Source: Streptomyces sp. NWU339 (lineage in GTDB: Bacteria > Actinomycetota > Actinomycetes > Streptomycetales > Streptomycetaceae). Taken from it: a stretch of DNA of 64,000 nucleotides. Under the pieces are notes generated by a model. It did not search any database. It was given only the letters and a program-made list of their open reading frames with translations, and was not told the DNA's origin. The stretch's first letter is position 1; each line of letters begins with the position of its first letter. Shown in pieces: positions 35,050 through 43,441 of the stretch. The stretch covers positions 98,734 to 162,733 of the forward strand of contig NZ_QFRK01000003.1 in NCBI RefSeq assembly GCF_003143855.1, read 5' to 3'. Made by a program: the position numbers and the translations under genes.

Positions 35050-35265
35050 AAGGACCGGGTCTTTGACCTGGGCCTTCTTCGTGGAGCGGGTGAGTGGAGC
35101 GGGTGACGAGAATCGAACTCGCGCTCTCAGCTTGGGAAGCGACGGCGCTTGCGTGGGCTCCTTGGTCCTGACCTGCGTAGATGTCTTTCAAGTGCGGTGT
35201 CGCGCGGGCGGTCTCGAACCCTTGTCGACCGTGGTTGTCCGCCCTTACGGGCACGGATCGGGCAC
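35050..35265. repeat. att-like repeat E, right border of the CIS segment
   Basis: A hairpin at 35050-35076 (12-nt arms, TTT loop) and the tRNA-Gly 3' core at 35099-35140 are followed by GGGCAC-N5-GGGCAC at 35249-35265. Just before the core, GTGGAGCGGGTGA is duplicated (35081-35093 and 35094-35106), a small tandem repeat not seen at the other copies. The core separates the CIS segment from the SARP segment. Confidence 0.85.
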
Positions 35266-35615
35266 GGCTTCGGCTCAGGCGGTTCGGAACCTTTGTCTCG
35301 CCTTTGGAGAGGCGCACCAGGCGCAAGCTCGGCAAGGCGTGTACGGCCGCCGTTGCATGCGCAATCAGGTGGTGCAGTCTCCAGAAACCGCCATGTCCGC
35401 TCACCGCTCCAGGACGACAACGAGAAGGGCACGGGTGGATGTCGTGCCGACCAGGCGGCAGCGGTGGGGGGTGAGGACGCCGGCCCCGGCACCGGCGTCG
35501 GCCTGGAACCCTCCCGAGGGACCCAGAACGCGGTCTTCCGTGCCTACCGCTACGGGCCGGAGCACACGACCTGGCTGCGGCGGGAACGGTACTGACGGGC
35601 ACGGCCGCCGAAACG
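35266..35615. other. Gene-poor flank of att repeat E
   Basis: I see no complete gene. A plus-strand frame ends at 35595 with a protein-like tail (FRAYRYGPEHTTWLRRERY) and may be the 3' scrap of a lost gene; it has no usable start. Confidence 0.3.
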
Positions 35616-38600
35616 TCACCGGTCGAGGTCTTTGCACTGCTTGGCGGGCACGCCCATGTCCGAGAAAATCTCACACGCCTGCTGCCTCATCAGGTCGGCG
35701 GCAGCCCCGTCGGTCTTCTGGTGAGCGCGGGCGAGTGCCATGAGGGTGCGGGCCTCGCCGAGTCGGTGGCCGGTCTCACGGTGCAGGGCCAGGGCCTCCC
35801 TGCCGTGAGTGACGGTTTTGGCATAGGCGGACTCGGACACTGCCGATCCGCACAGGGCGGTCAGGGCCTGTCCCTCCACCACGCGCAAGCCGTACTCACG
35901 TGCCAGGCTCAGCGCCTGCTCGGCATGGTCGCGGGCCTCGTCGTGGTGGCCCAACTGCTGGTGCGTGAGGGAGAGGCCCAGGAGGCTGTCCGCCTCGGTG
36001 CGTTTGAAGCTCGCCTTCCGGGCCAGGGCGAGGGCTTGAGTGTCGGCCTCAAGAGATCGTTCGAAGCGGGCCTGAACCCGGTGGGCAGCCGCGACCGTGT
36101 TGAGGGTGCCGGCCTGGATCCAGCGTCGTCCCTCGTCCTTGACCATGGCGAACGCACGCTCGGCCTGTTCCAGCCCCTCGGCGTGGCAGCCGAGCTCGAG
36201 ATTGATCCTCGCGACGGCGGCGAGCATCATCGCGCGGCCGTTGCGGTACCCGCCCCTCCCGTCGGCGGTCACCAGGGGACCGAGAGCGTCGAGGCCGTCG
36301 GCGAGACGGCCGAGGTCCCAGTACACCCAGCCCAGAGTCTGCAGCGCCAGACTGTCGTCCCACCAAGTGAGTTCCGCACCCCGGGTGATGGCCAGTTCGA
36401 GGTGAGCGGCCGCCTCACGCAGCCGGCCCAGATCACGGCAGGTCATACCGAGGCCGAGCAGCACGTACACCTCGGCGGGACGATTCCCGATGTCGTGGGT
36501 GATCCGCAGGCCGGCGGTGAAGTGCTCGTGCGCACGGTCGAGCCGGGACATGCTCCAGGCCACGAAGCCTCTGCTGCCCAGAGCCGACGCCTCGCCTTCC
36601 GCCCAGCCCAGCTCCCGGCTGATGTCCCTCAGACGCGTGTTGTGATCCATCGCCTCCCGGGCGTGCCCCCAGTCCCACCGGATCATCGCGAGGCTCCCGT
36701 GCATGGCCGCCTGGCCGTAGGGGTCGCCCTCGGCGGTCGCCGCGTCCAGTGCCGTCTGCGCGGTGGCCAGCCAGGTTGCCCGCGGCAGATGCACCCAGAA
36801 GTGGCCGAGCAGTACGGAGGTCAGGTGCCAGGCGACCGGGCGAGGACCGTGCCGGGCGGCATGGTTGATGACGGCCAGCAGATTGGCCCGCTCCGCCTCC
36901 AACCATGCCGTGGCGTCGGCGGCGGACGGCATGCCTTGCTGCACGCCGACCCGGAGTTCGGGCGGAAGCTCCGGAAAGAGCCAGGTCCCCGAAACGGCAC
37001 GAGCAGCGTGCAGGTACCAGATCAGGAGCCGTTCCAGCGCGGCGCCACGGTCCGCCGCCGTCTCCTCCGCCAGCGCACGCTCCTGCGCGTACTCGCGAAG
37101 GAGGTCGTGGAACCGGTACCGGCCGGCCGTCGCCGGTTCGATCAGGTGGGCCGAGGCCAGGGCACCGAGCAGACGGCGCGCCTGGGACAGCGGTGCGGGC
37201 AGGAGAGCCGCCGCGGCCTCCGCCGTGAAATCCGCGCCGGGGAACAGACCGAGCAGGCGGAACAGCCGGCGCGCGGCGGGTGCCAGGACCCGGTACGACA
37301 CGGAAAAGGCCGTACGCAACGGGGAGTCGGCGGCACCGTCCGGCTCCAGCGCCTCCAGCCTGTTGCCCTCGGTCATCTCGGCGACCAGGTCGGCCAGGCG
37401 CAGGCCGGGATCGCCCGCCAGCCTGGCAGCGGCCACGCGCAGCGCCAGCGGAAGGCTGCCGCACAGCCGGATCAGTTCGCCGACCGCGTGCTCGTCGGAG
37501 GCGACCCGGTCGCCGCCCAGGGTCCGGCTCAGCAGCGCGCGGGCCTCGTCCGGCTGGAGGAGGTCCAGCGGCAGAGCGTGTGCTCCGTCGTGGGCGACGA
37601 GGTCGCCGAGCCGGTTACGGCTGGTGACGACGACGCAGCAGGTCGGGCTGCCGGGCAGCAGCGGACGTACCTGCTCGGCCGAGGCCGCGTTGTCCAGCAG
37701 GACGAGCATGCGCCGGCCGGCCAGCCGAGTCCGGTACACGCGGCCCTGGGCCTCGTGGTTCGGGGGGATCTCCGACACCGCGAGTCCCAGGCTGCGCAGC
37801 AGCAGCTCAAGGGCCTCGCCGGGCTCGAGGGGCTGCCGGTCGTGGTCGAAGCCGTGGAGGTTGACGTAGAGCTGGCCGTCCGGGAAGCGGTCGCGGACCT
37901 GGTGTGCCCAGCGCACGGCCAGCGCGGTCTTGCCGATGCCGGCGGCGCCGCCGATGGCGGAGATGACCACGGTGTTCGCTGCCCCCCGCTCCTGTTCGGG
38001 CGGAAGCAGTGCGTGGAGTCGGGCGAGTTCGCCGGTTCGGCCGGCGAAACCCGGTGCGTCGTGGGGGAGTTCGGCAGGCACGGCGCTCTCGCGCGGCTTG
38101 GAAAGCGTCGGCGGGGGAGGAGTCGGCGGACGCAGGAGGAAGGCGTCGTCCTGGCGCAGTACCGCTTCGTGCACCCTGCGCAAATCCTCACCAGGATCGG
38201 CTCCGAGTTCTTCCCGCAGTCGTACGCGCATGTTCTCGTAGGCGCCCAGAGCTTCCGCCTGTCGTCCGCCGCCGTACAGAGCCCGCATGCGCAGGGCCGT
38301 CAGTGACTCGTCGTAGCGGTCAGCCACCGAAGACGCCGACAGCCCGCCGAGGTCGTCGAGGGCGTCGCCGAACCGGCCCAGCAGAAGCAGGCACTTGAGC
38401 CGCTCCAGCCGGAGCGTCCGTCGGCGGTCCTCCAACCGCTGCCGCTCGCCCTGCGCGAACGGCCCCGGCAGTCCGGCCAGGGGCTCGCCCCGGAACAGCC
38501 CGATGGCTGCGGAGAGTTGGTCCGCCGCGGTGGCCAGGTCGCCGGACGCGACGGTGCGCATCGCCGCGTCGTCCCGCTCGTCCAGATCCGCCGTGTCGAG

Positions 38601-38924
38601 CCGTACCTCTTCGACGACGAAGCGGTACCAGCCCTTGCCGCTGCGGATCACCGAACCCGCCGGCGGGGTTTCTTCCGGGTCGAGCATCCTGCGCAGCGAG
38701 TTGACGTGAGTGGGCAGCACCTTGCGGCCGCCCGCGGGAGGCTCCGGCCCCCACACAGCGTCGAGCAGCCGCTCATGACTCACCACGGCCCCTCGGCACA
38801 GCAGCAGCGCGGCCAGCACAGCCTGCCGCTTGACCGGCCCAAGCTCCAGCGGCGTCCCGCCCCGCCATGCCCGAAACGGCCCGAGTACCTCGAACCGAAG
38901 CAGCTGAGGAAATCCCCCGCCCAC
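35616..38924 (-). CDS. SARP-type STAND regulator (BTAD, NB-ARC, TPR)
   Basis: This encodes 1102 residues from a GTG at 38924, with GGAGG six bases upstream. Residues 8-105 are the OmpR-like DNA-binding domain of SARPs (LRFEVLGPFRAWRGGTPLEL, then KVLPTHVNSLRRML). About 110-255 is the BTAD domain. Near 325 is the NB-ARC P-loop (IGGAAGIGKTALAVRWAHQV), with LVLLDNAASAEQV and LPLALRVAAARLAGDP after it. The C-terminal 450 residues are TPR repeats. Large SARPs of the AfsR/SanG type activate secondary-metabolite or developmental genes, yet no biosynthetic cluster is near. It shares a 4.7-kb att-bounded segment with a small divergent gene. Confidence 0.9.
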   Translation of the reverse strand: MGGGFPQLLRFEVLGPFRAWRGGTPLELGPVKRQAVLAALLLCRGAVVSHERLLDAVWGPEPPAGGRKVLPTHVNSLRRMLDPEETPPAGSVIRSGKGWYRFVVEEVRLDTADLDERDDAAMRTVASGDLATAADQLSAAIGLFRGEPLAGLPGPFAQGERQRLEDRRRTLRLERLKCLLLLGRFGDALDDLGGLSASSVADRYDESLTALRMRALYGGGRQAEALGAYENMRVRLREELGADPGEDLRRVHEAVLRQDDAFLLRPPTPPPPTLSKPRESAVPAELPHDAPGFAGRTGELARLHALLPPEQERGAANTVVISAIGGAAGIGKTALAVRWAHQVRDRFPDGQLYVNLHGFDHDRQPLEPGEALELLLRSLGLAVSEIPPNHEAQGRVYRTRLAGRRMLVLLDNAASAEQVRPLLPGSPTCCVVVTSRNRLGDLVAHDGAHALPLDLLQPDEARALLSRTLGGDRVASDEHAVGELIRLCGSLPLALRVAAARLAGDPGLRLADLVAEMTEGNRLEALEPDGAADSPLRTAFSVSYRVLAPAARRLFRLLGLFPGADFTAEAAAALLPAPLSQARRLLGALASAHLIEPATAGRYRFHDLLREYAQERALAEETAADRGAALERLLIWYLHAARAVSGTWLFPELPPELRVGVQQGMPSAADATAWLEAERANLLAVINHAARHGPRPVAWHLTSVLLGHFWVHLPRATWLATAQTALDAATAEGDPYGQAAMHGSLAMIRWDWGHAREAMDHNTRLRDISRELGWAEGEASALGSRGFVAWSMSRLDRAHEHFTAGLRITHDIGNRPAEVYVLLGLGMTCRDLGRLREAAAHLELAITRGAELTWWDDSLALQTLGWVYWDLGRLADGLDALGPLVTADGRGGYRNGRAMMLAAVARINLELGCHAEGLEQAERAFAMVKDEGRRWIQAGTLNTVAAAHRVQARFERSLEADTQALALARKASFKRTEADSLLGLSLTHQQLGHHDEARDHAEQALSLAREYGLRVVEGQALTALCGSAVSESAYAKTVTHGREALALHRETGHRLGEARTLMALARAHQKTDGAAADLMRQQACEIFSDMGVPAKQCKDLDR

Positions 38925-39043
38925 CTGAAGCCTCCGCTCCCATACGTCATCCAGGTCATCGAAAATTCATCAGCATTGCAGCACCCCCAGCCAAGGTGAT
39001 GGACACGACATTGCACAACCCGCACAACCAAAGGGGGGTCCGA

Positions 39044-39376
39044 GTGACCGAAGCGGAGTTGGTGGCCACCGCGTTGGCCACAGGGGCGGCGGCCGGACTC
39101 ACCGACACCTCACGAGGAGTCGTCCACGACCTCCACGCCGCGCTGCAAGAGGCGGTGCGCCGACGGTTGGCCGGTGGCGGCGACGGCGTGCCGGGCGGCT
39201 ATGGCGTACGCGTGCTGGACGCGTACGAGACAGACCCCGACGTATGGCGGACCCGGCTGCTCCAGGTCCTGGCCTCCGGGATGGAGATCGACGAGGAGAT
39301 CTGCGCGGCGGCCCGCGCCGTGCTCCGCGCGCACCGCCGGCCAGGGCACATCACCGGGGACGCGGTCGGCTCATGA
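39044..39376 (+). CDS. Small helical protein, effector-associated or Bell-like domain
   Basis: A GTG at 39044 follows AAGGGGGG and gives 110 residues. The sequence ELVATALATGAAAGLTDTS, then VVHDLHAALQEAVRRRL, then LDAYETDPDVWRTRLLQVL, then IDEEICAAARAVLRAHRRPG has the pattern of short all-helical domains. These accompany STAND/NLR-like proteins in Streptomyces and often end in an amyloid-type signalling motif. Here the C-terminus stops early (HITGDAVGS), so such a motif, if once present, is missing or degenerate. It is divergent from the SARP STAND gene with 119 bp between starts. The family assignment is from memory of similar sequences and tentative. Confidence 0.5.
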   Translation: MTEAELVATALATGAAAGLTDTSRGVVHDLHAALQEAVRRRLAGGGDGVPGGYGVRVLDAYETDPDVWRTRLLQVLASGMEIDEEICAAARAVLRAHRRPGHITGDAVGS

Positions 39377-39718
39377 CGCAGTGGGCGTCTCGGCGCTGCC
39401 AGCCGCCTCTCCGATGATGGACGGAATCGGCGGATGCCACTTCGCCAACTGCAACGAGGCGCCTCCGTGCGATCCGCCTCCGCCAGCGACGATCCTGAGC
39501 CGGCCGGAGTGGCTGCCCCGCCCCGGGCTCCGATGCCGTCGAGAGGCTGTGGACCTGTCCCAGGAGATGCTAGGCGGATAAGGGCCGACCATTCATCGAG
39601 GAACAGCAGGCTGAGGGCTTTCGTACCTGAACGACGTCGGTGAGCGCCATGAAAGCGCAGGTCAGCAGCATATTTCAGGAACGGGAAGCGGTGAGTGCAT
39701 GACACCCGTCAAGCTCTC
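39377..39718. other. Gene-free stretch inside the SARP segment
   Basis: I see no supported gene. From about 39600 the sequence resembles the left flank of repeat C (about 6297-6430): both have AGGCTGAGGGCT and then CCGCGTGCCC in the same order. This marks the stretch as the inner arm of an integrated element. Confidence 0.4.
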
Positions 39719-39735
39719 GTGCCCTCCGCGTGCCC
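39719..39735. promoter_or_regulatory. Integrase arm-type repeat next to the tRNA
   Basis: GTGCCC-TCCGC-GTGCCC is the same 17 bp found at 6412-6428. It is the inverse of the GGGCAC-N5-GGGCAC sites on the other side of the att cores. The 11-bp period (one helical turn) is usual for integrase arm sites. Confidence 0.6.
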
Positions 39736-39790
39736 GATCTTCATGCGCTTGGCGGGGCGGAAACCGGTGCAGGATTCCGGCAATGCATAA

Positions 39791-39813
39791 GTCCCAGGCC
39801 GCTGACCTGGGAC
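39791..39813. terminator. Terminator-like hairpin downstream of tRNA-Gly
   Basis: GTCCCAGG and CCTGGGAC form a perfect 8-bp stem with a 7-nt loop. The hairpin begins 9 bp beyond the 3' end of the minus-strand tRNA gene. Variants of this hairpin accompany all five extra att copies. Confidence 0.6.
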
Positions 39814-39822
39814 TTTGATAAG

Positions 39823-39893
39823 AGCGGGTGACGAGAATCGAACTCGCGCTCTCAGCTTGGGAAGCTGATGTTCTACCATTAAACTACACCCGC
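39823..39893 (-). tRNA. tRNA-Gly (anticodon CCC)
   Basis: Read on the minus strand, 71 nt fold as a complete tRNA. The acceptor stem is GCGGGTG with CACCCGC plus discriminator T, the D-arm has AATGGTAGA, and the anticodon stem TCAGC/GCTGA holds the loop TTCCCAA (anticodon CCC, reads GGG). The T-arm is CGAGTTCGATTCTCG. CCA is not encoded. Its 3' half is the att core repeated five more times to the left, so this is the reconstituted attachment-site gene. It marks the right border of the island. Confidence 0.95.
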
Positions 39894-40170
39894 GTGTGAT
39901 CCAGGCCACCAGAACCGACCGGTGACCGGATGCTCGGTCACTCTACCCCATGGCAGGTCCCCGGTGTTTCAGGTCCCGGGGGCCTGATGGCGTTCAAGGT
40001 GCGGAAGTGGGTACGGGGGGCTGGAGTTGGGGCGTACGGTGGGGTGTTGGTGAGGGGCTGGGCGGGGCCGGGGTGCCGCCTGGAGGGTTGTCTCTTTGAT
40101 CCCGTAATGTGCCTTTGGCGTCAGGGCAGGAAGCCAGGCGCGGCTCTTGGGGAAGGGACTCTTGGACTTG

Positions 40171-40329
40171 ATGGAGCGCACCGTCGTCCGCTGTGCCGAT
40201 GGGCACGTGTTTACCGCCGCCTCGTTCCCGATGCAGCAGGCCGAGCGACTCGGCCCCGGTCGGCTCTTGCGGTGTCCGCGCTGTGCGCGGCTTCGCAGCG
40301 TCGTGCCGGTCGCTCACCAGAAGCGTTAG
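40171..40329 (+). CDS. Small putative zinc-binding protein
   Basis: This encodes 52 residues from an ATG at 40171; TTG codons at 40162 and 40168 are alternatives nearer the GGAAGGGA at 40151-40158. The sequence VVRCADGHVFTAASFPMQQA, then LLRCPRCARLRSVVP contains C-x4-H and C-P-R-C pairs that could hold one zinc ion. Similar short proteins are conserved in Streptomyces, but I know of no function. It sits between the island border and dcd. Confidence 0.6.
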   Translation: MERTVVRCADGHVFTAASFPMQQAERLGPGRLLRCPRCARLRSVVPVAHQKR

Positions 40330-40419
40330 CGAGGGCACGGGGTCCGGCAGGGGTAGTAGGGCGTGGGCGCGTGGGACGGCGATTGTGGCTGGTCCGCGCG
40401 CCTTGCGTATCCTCGGGGC

Positions 40420-40995
40420 GTGCTTCTCTCAGACAGGGACATCCGGGCCGAGATCGATGCCGGGCGGGTACGGATCGATCCCTACGACGAATCCATGGTG
40501 CAGCCGTCCAGTGTCGACGTGCGCCTCGACCGCTTCTTCCGGGTGTTCGAGAACCACCGGTACCCGCACATCGACCCGTCCGTCGAGCAGGCGGAGCTGA
40601 CCCGGCTCGTGGAGCCGGAAGGGGACGAACCGTTCATCCTGCATCCGGGCGAGTTCGTGCTGGCCAGTACGTACGAGGTCATCTCGTTGCCCGACGATCT
40701 CGCGTCGCGGCTGGAGGGGAAGAGTTCGCTGGGGCGGCTCGGGCTGGTCACGCACTCGACCGCGGGGTTCATCGACCCCGGGTTCTCCGGGCACGTGACC
40801 CTGGAGCTGTCGAACCTCGCGACGCTTCCGATCAAGCTGTGGCCCGGGATGAAGATCGGCCAGCTGTGCCTGTTCCGGCTCAGCTCGCCGGCCGAGGCCC
40901 CGTACGGCAGTGAGCGGTACGGCTCCCGGTACCAGGGACAGCGCGGGCCCACGGCCTCGCGGGCCTTCCTCAACTTCCACCGCACCCAGGTATAG
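40420..40995 (+). CDS. dcd: dCTP deaminase
   Basis: This encodes 191 residues from a GTG at 40420 ([20 protein letters not shown]). The conserved active-site stretch is present: [20 protein letters not shown], then [15 protein letters not shown], then MKIGQLCLF. It includes the catalytic glutamate and the dUTPase-like trimer motifs. The enzyme deaminates dCTP to dUTP for thymidylate synthesis (some homologues also hydrolyse dUTP). It is a core metabolic gene, 2 bp ahead of a phosphoribosyltransferase. Confidence 0.95.
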   Translation: MLLSDRDIRAEIDAGRVRIDPYDESMVQPSSVDVRLDRFFRVFENHRYPHIDPSVEQAELTRLVEPEGDEPFILHPGEFVLASTYEVISLPDDLASRLEGKSSLGRLGLVTHSTAGFIDPGFSGHVTLELSNLATLPIKLWPGMKIGQLCLFRLSSPAEAPYGSERYGSRYQGQRGPTASRAFLNFHRTQV

Positions 40996-40997
40996 GC

Positions 40998-41522
40998 ATG
41001 AGTGAGCAGGAGAGCCGTCCGCGGCGGGAGAACCTCAGTTACGAGCAGTTCGGGGTGGCCGTGCGTGAGCTCGCGCAGGCCGTCGCCGACGACGGGTACC
41101 GGCCGGACGTCGTGCTCAGCATCGCGCGCGGCGGTGTCTTCGTCGCAGGCGGGCTCGCCTACGCCCTCGACTGCAAGAACATCCACCTGGTGAACGTCGA
41201 GTTCTACACCGGGGTGGGGACCACGCTCGAGATGCCGGTCATGCTCGCGCCCGTGCCCGACGTCATCGACTTCACCGACAAGAAGGTGCTGATCGCCGAC
41301 GACGTCGCCGACACCGGCAAGACGCTCAAGCTCGTCCGCGACTTCTGCCTCGACGCCGTCGCCGAGGTGCGCAGCGCCGTGATCTACGAGAAGTCGCAGT
41401 CGCTGGTGAAGTGCGAGTACGTCTGGAAGCGGACCGACGACTGGATCAACTTCCCGTGGAGTGTCCTGCCTCCGGTGCGCAAGGCGGGCGAGCCGGTCGC
41501 GCCTTCGAAAGAGGCGCTGTAG
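40998..41522 (+). CDS. Phosphoribosyltransferase
   Basis: This encodes 174 residues from an ATG at 40998. The PRPP-binding loop VLIADDVADTGKTLKLV is complete, preceded by VVLSIARGGVFVAGGLAYAL, the pyrophosphate-loop region of type I PRTases. The family covers hypoxanthine, xanthine and guanine salvage enzymes; the substrate cannot be fixed from the sequence. It is two bases after dcd, so the pair is likely one nucleotide-metabolism transcript. Confidence 0.85.
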   Translation: MSEQESRPRRENLSYEQFGVAVRELAQAVADDGYRPDVVLSIARGGVFVAGGLAYALDCKNIHLVNVEFYTGVGTTLEMPVMLAPVPDVIDFTDKKVLIADDVADTGKTLKLVRDFCLDAVAEVRSAVIYEKSQSLVKCEYVWKRTDDWINFPWSVLPPVRKAGEPVAPSKEAL

Positions 41523-41573
41523 GCCGTCTGACGGACCGCCTGTCGGCGCCGGGGCCGCCCGGGCGGCGACCGG

Positions 41574-42197
41574 TCAGGGCTGCGCCGCGGCGACCTTGAC
41601 GCCGAAACCGATCAGGACGACGCCGGTCACACGGTCCATGACCCGCCGCACCGCGGGCCGCTCGAAGAGCGCGCGGGCCTTAGCCAGCACCATCACGTAG
41701 CCGCCGAGCCAGACGAGGGTGAGCGCGACGTGCAGGAGAACGAGGACGGCCATCCCCGTGTGGGGTGACATGCCGGAGGGCGCGAGCGTCGGCAGCAGAC
41801 CGGTGTAGAAGACGGCGACCTTCGGATTGAAGACGTTGCTGACCAGGCCGGTGCGCCACGGGTTCCCCTTCGGCGCGGGCTCGGCGGTGGCGGTCGGCGT
41901 ACCCGTACGGGAACGCCGGGCGGCCAGCAGCGACTGCGCGCCGAGGAAGATCAGGTAGGCGGCTCCGGCCAGTTTGACGACCGTGTAGGCCGTGGCGGAC
42001 GCGGCCAGCACGGCCGCCAGACCCGCCACGGTGAGGACGCCCCAGGTGAGCAGACCGGCGCTGATACCGCCGACCGTCCGCAGTCCGTCCCGCCAGCCGC
42101 ACGCCACGGCGCGCCTCGTCACGACGGCCATGTCCGGGCCGGGAACCATGGTCAGGACGGCGAGCACACCCGCTGCGGCGAGGAGCTGTACGAGCAT
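41574..42197 (-). CDS. LysE-family amino-acid exporter
   Basis: This encodes 207 residues from an ATG at 42197. The N-terminus LAVLTMVPGPDMAVVTRRAV, followed by GWRDGLRTVGGISAGLLTWG, is the RhtB/LysE signature. Six hydrophobic segments and the conserved NPKVAVFYTGLLPTL in the middle complete the family pattern. Such proteins export amino acids or analogues by proton exchange. It is convergent with the dcd operon. Confidence 0.9.
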   Translation of the reverse strand: MLVQLLAAAGVLAVLTMVPGPDMAVVTRRAVACGWRDGLRTVGGISAGLLTWGVLTVAGLAAVLAASATAYTVVKLAGAAYLIFLGAQSLLAARRSRTGTPTATAEPAPKGNPWRTGLVSNVFNPKVAVFYTGLLPTLAPSGMSPHTGMAVLVLLHVALTLVWLGGYVMVLAKARALFERPAVRRVMDRVTGVVLIGFGVKVAAAQP

Positions 42198-42262
42198 GGG
42201 CGCATCATTCCACGGGACCGGCCGGCCCGCCCGGACACGCCCTGTGCTCGGGCCGGGTCGAA

Positions 42263-42293
42263 GAAGGGGGCTCCCGGATCGGGAGCCCCCTTC
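42263..42293 (-). terminator. Rho-independent-type terminator after the Yip1 gene
   Basis: A perfect 14-bp GC-rich stem (42263-42276 with 42280-42293) with a 3-nt loop lies 20 bp beyond the stop of the minus-strand Yip1 gene. Confidence 0.8.
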
Positions 42294-42312
42294 ACGTGTG
42301 CCGTTCCGTGGC

Positions 42313-43287
42313 TCAGAACGTGCCCAGCTTCACGATCGACAGCAGGGCGATCAGCTGGATCGCGGACGCGCCCAGGGCCTTCGGCCAGGGCAGGTCGTGG
42401 GAGCGGCTGACCATCAGGGTGAGCAGCGCGCCGGCCGCGACCCAGGTGGCCCAGCCGAGGATCTGGACGAACGTGGCGTCGCCGCTCGCGAACATCGCGA
42501 AGATCAGCCGGGGGGCGTCCGTGAGGCACGCGATCAGCATGGACAGGCCGACCGTGGGCTGCCAGGCGCCGTTGCCGCCGAGCTGGCGGGCCAGGCTGTG
42601 GGTGACCACGCCCAGGACGAAGAAGCTGATCACCATCGCCACGGCCGTCGTCAGCACGATCGGTATGGCGTTGGTCAAGGTGGCGCCGATCGCGTCCTCG
42701 CGGGCGCCCTCGAAGCCGAAGACCGCGAGCAGGCCGTAGAGGAACGTGACGACGAGGGCGGGGCCCCACATCGTGTAGTCGCGCATCCTCAGGAACGTCT
42801 GGTCGGGGGCGGTGACGATGCCCTTCAGCAGGGCCTTCCAGGGCAGGGGCGGGCCGACCGGGCCGGGCACGGGGGCGGGGGCGCCGCCGTGGTGTGTCCC
42901 GCCGCCCTGCAGGTAGGGGTCCTCGCTGACCGAGAAGGCCTGGGTGTGGCCGGGGTTGTTGGCCGCGTACGGGTCGTACCCGGCCTGCGGGCCGCCCGGG
43001 TACGCGCCGCCGCCGTCGCCGAAGTACTCCGGCTCGCCGTGGCCGCCGCCGTGGCCGTGCCGGCCGCCGGGGCCGCGGTTCACCTGCGGCCACGGGCTGC
43101 CGCCGCCGTTGCCGCCCCCGCTGTGGCCGCCGCTTCCGTACGGCGGCTGCTGTGGGTACGGCTGCGGCGCCTGCGGGGAGCCGTACGACGGTCCCTGCGG
43201 CGTCTGCTGCCCGTACGGAGGGTGTTGCGGTCGCGCGTGAGGAGCGCCGTTGTTGTCCCGGCCGCGTCCGATCCTGAATCCAGCCAC
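42313..43287 (-). CDS. Yip1-family membrane protein
   Basis: This encodes 324 residues from a GTG at 43287. The first 150 residues are Gly/Pro/Tyr/Gln-rich and disordered (PQAPQPYPQQPPYGSGGHSG). The C-terminal 180 residues start with WKALLKGIVTAPDQTFLRMR and carry about five transmembrane helices (VVTFLYGLLAVFGF, VLTTAVAMVISFFVLGVV and others), matching the Yip1 domain. Bacterial Yip1 proteins have no settled function. Confidence 0.8.
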   Translation of the reverse strand: MAGFRIGRGRDNNGAPHARPQHPPYGQQTPQGPSYGSPQAPQPYPQQPPYGSGGHSGGGNGGGSPWPQVNRGPGGRHGHGGGHGEPEYFGDGGGAYPGGPQAGYDPYAANNPGHTQAFSVSEDPYLQGGGTHHGGAPAPVPGPVGPPLPWKALLKGIVTAPDQTFLRMRDYTMWGPALVVTFLYGLLAVFGFEGAREDAIGATLTNAIPIVLTTAVAMVISFFVLGVVTHSLARQLGGNGAWQPTVGLSMLIACLTDAPRLIFAMFASGDATFVQILGWATWVAAGALLTLMVSRSHDLPWPKALGASAIQLIALLSIVKLGTF

Positions 43288-43441
43288 TCATCGAACGTAC
43301 CTGGTCCGGGGGAGTGGTGGGCCGGGCCCGGGGTTCCGGGGCCGCCTTTGCGGCCGAGCTGTGACATCCCCTAAGGGGCAGTCAGCTCGGCTCTCCGTCC
43401 CGCGGAGGGGTGCGGTCCTCCGCAGGACGGACCGGCCGGCG

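Noticed and set aside
35616..38924. SARP as the regulator of an antibiotic cluster in this window
   Set aside because: No polyketide, peptide-synthetase, terpene or similar biosynthetic gene is present in the 64 kb.
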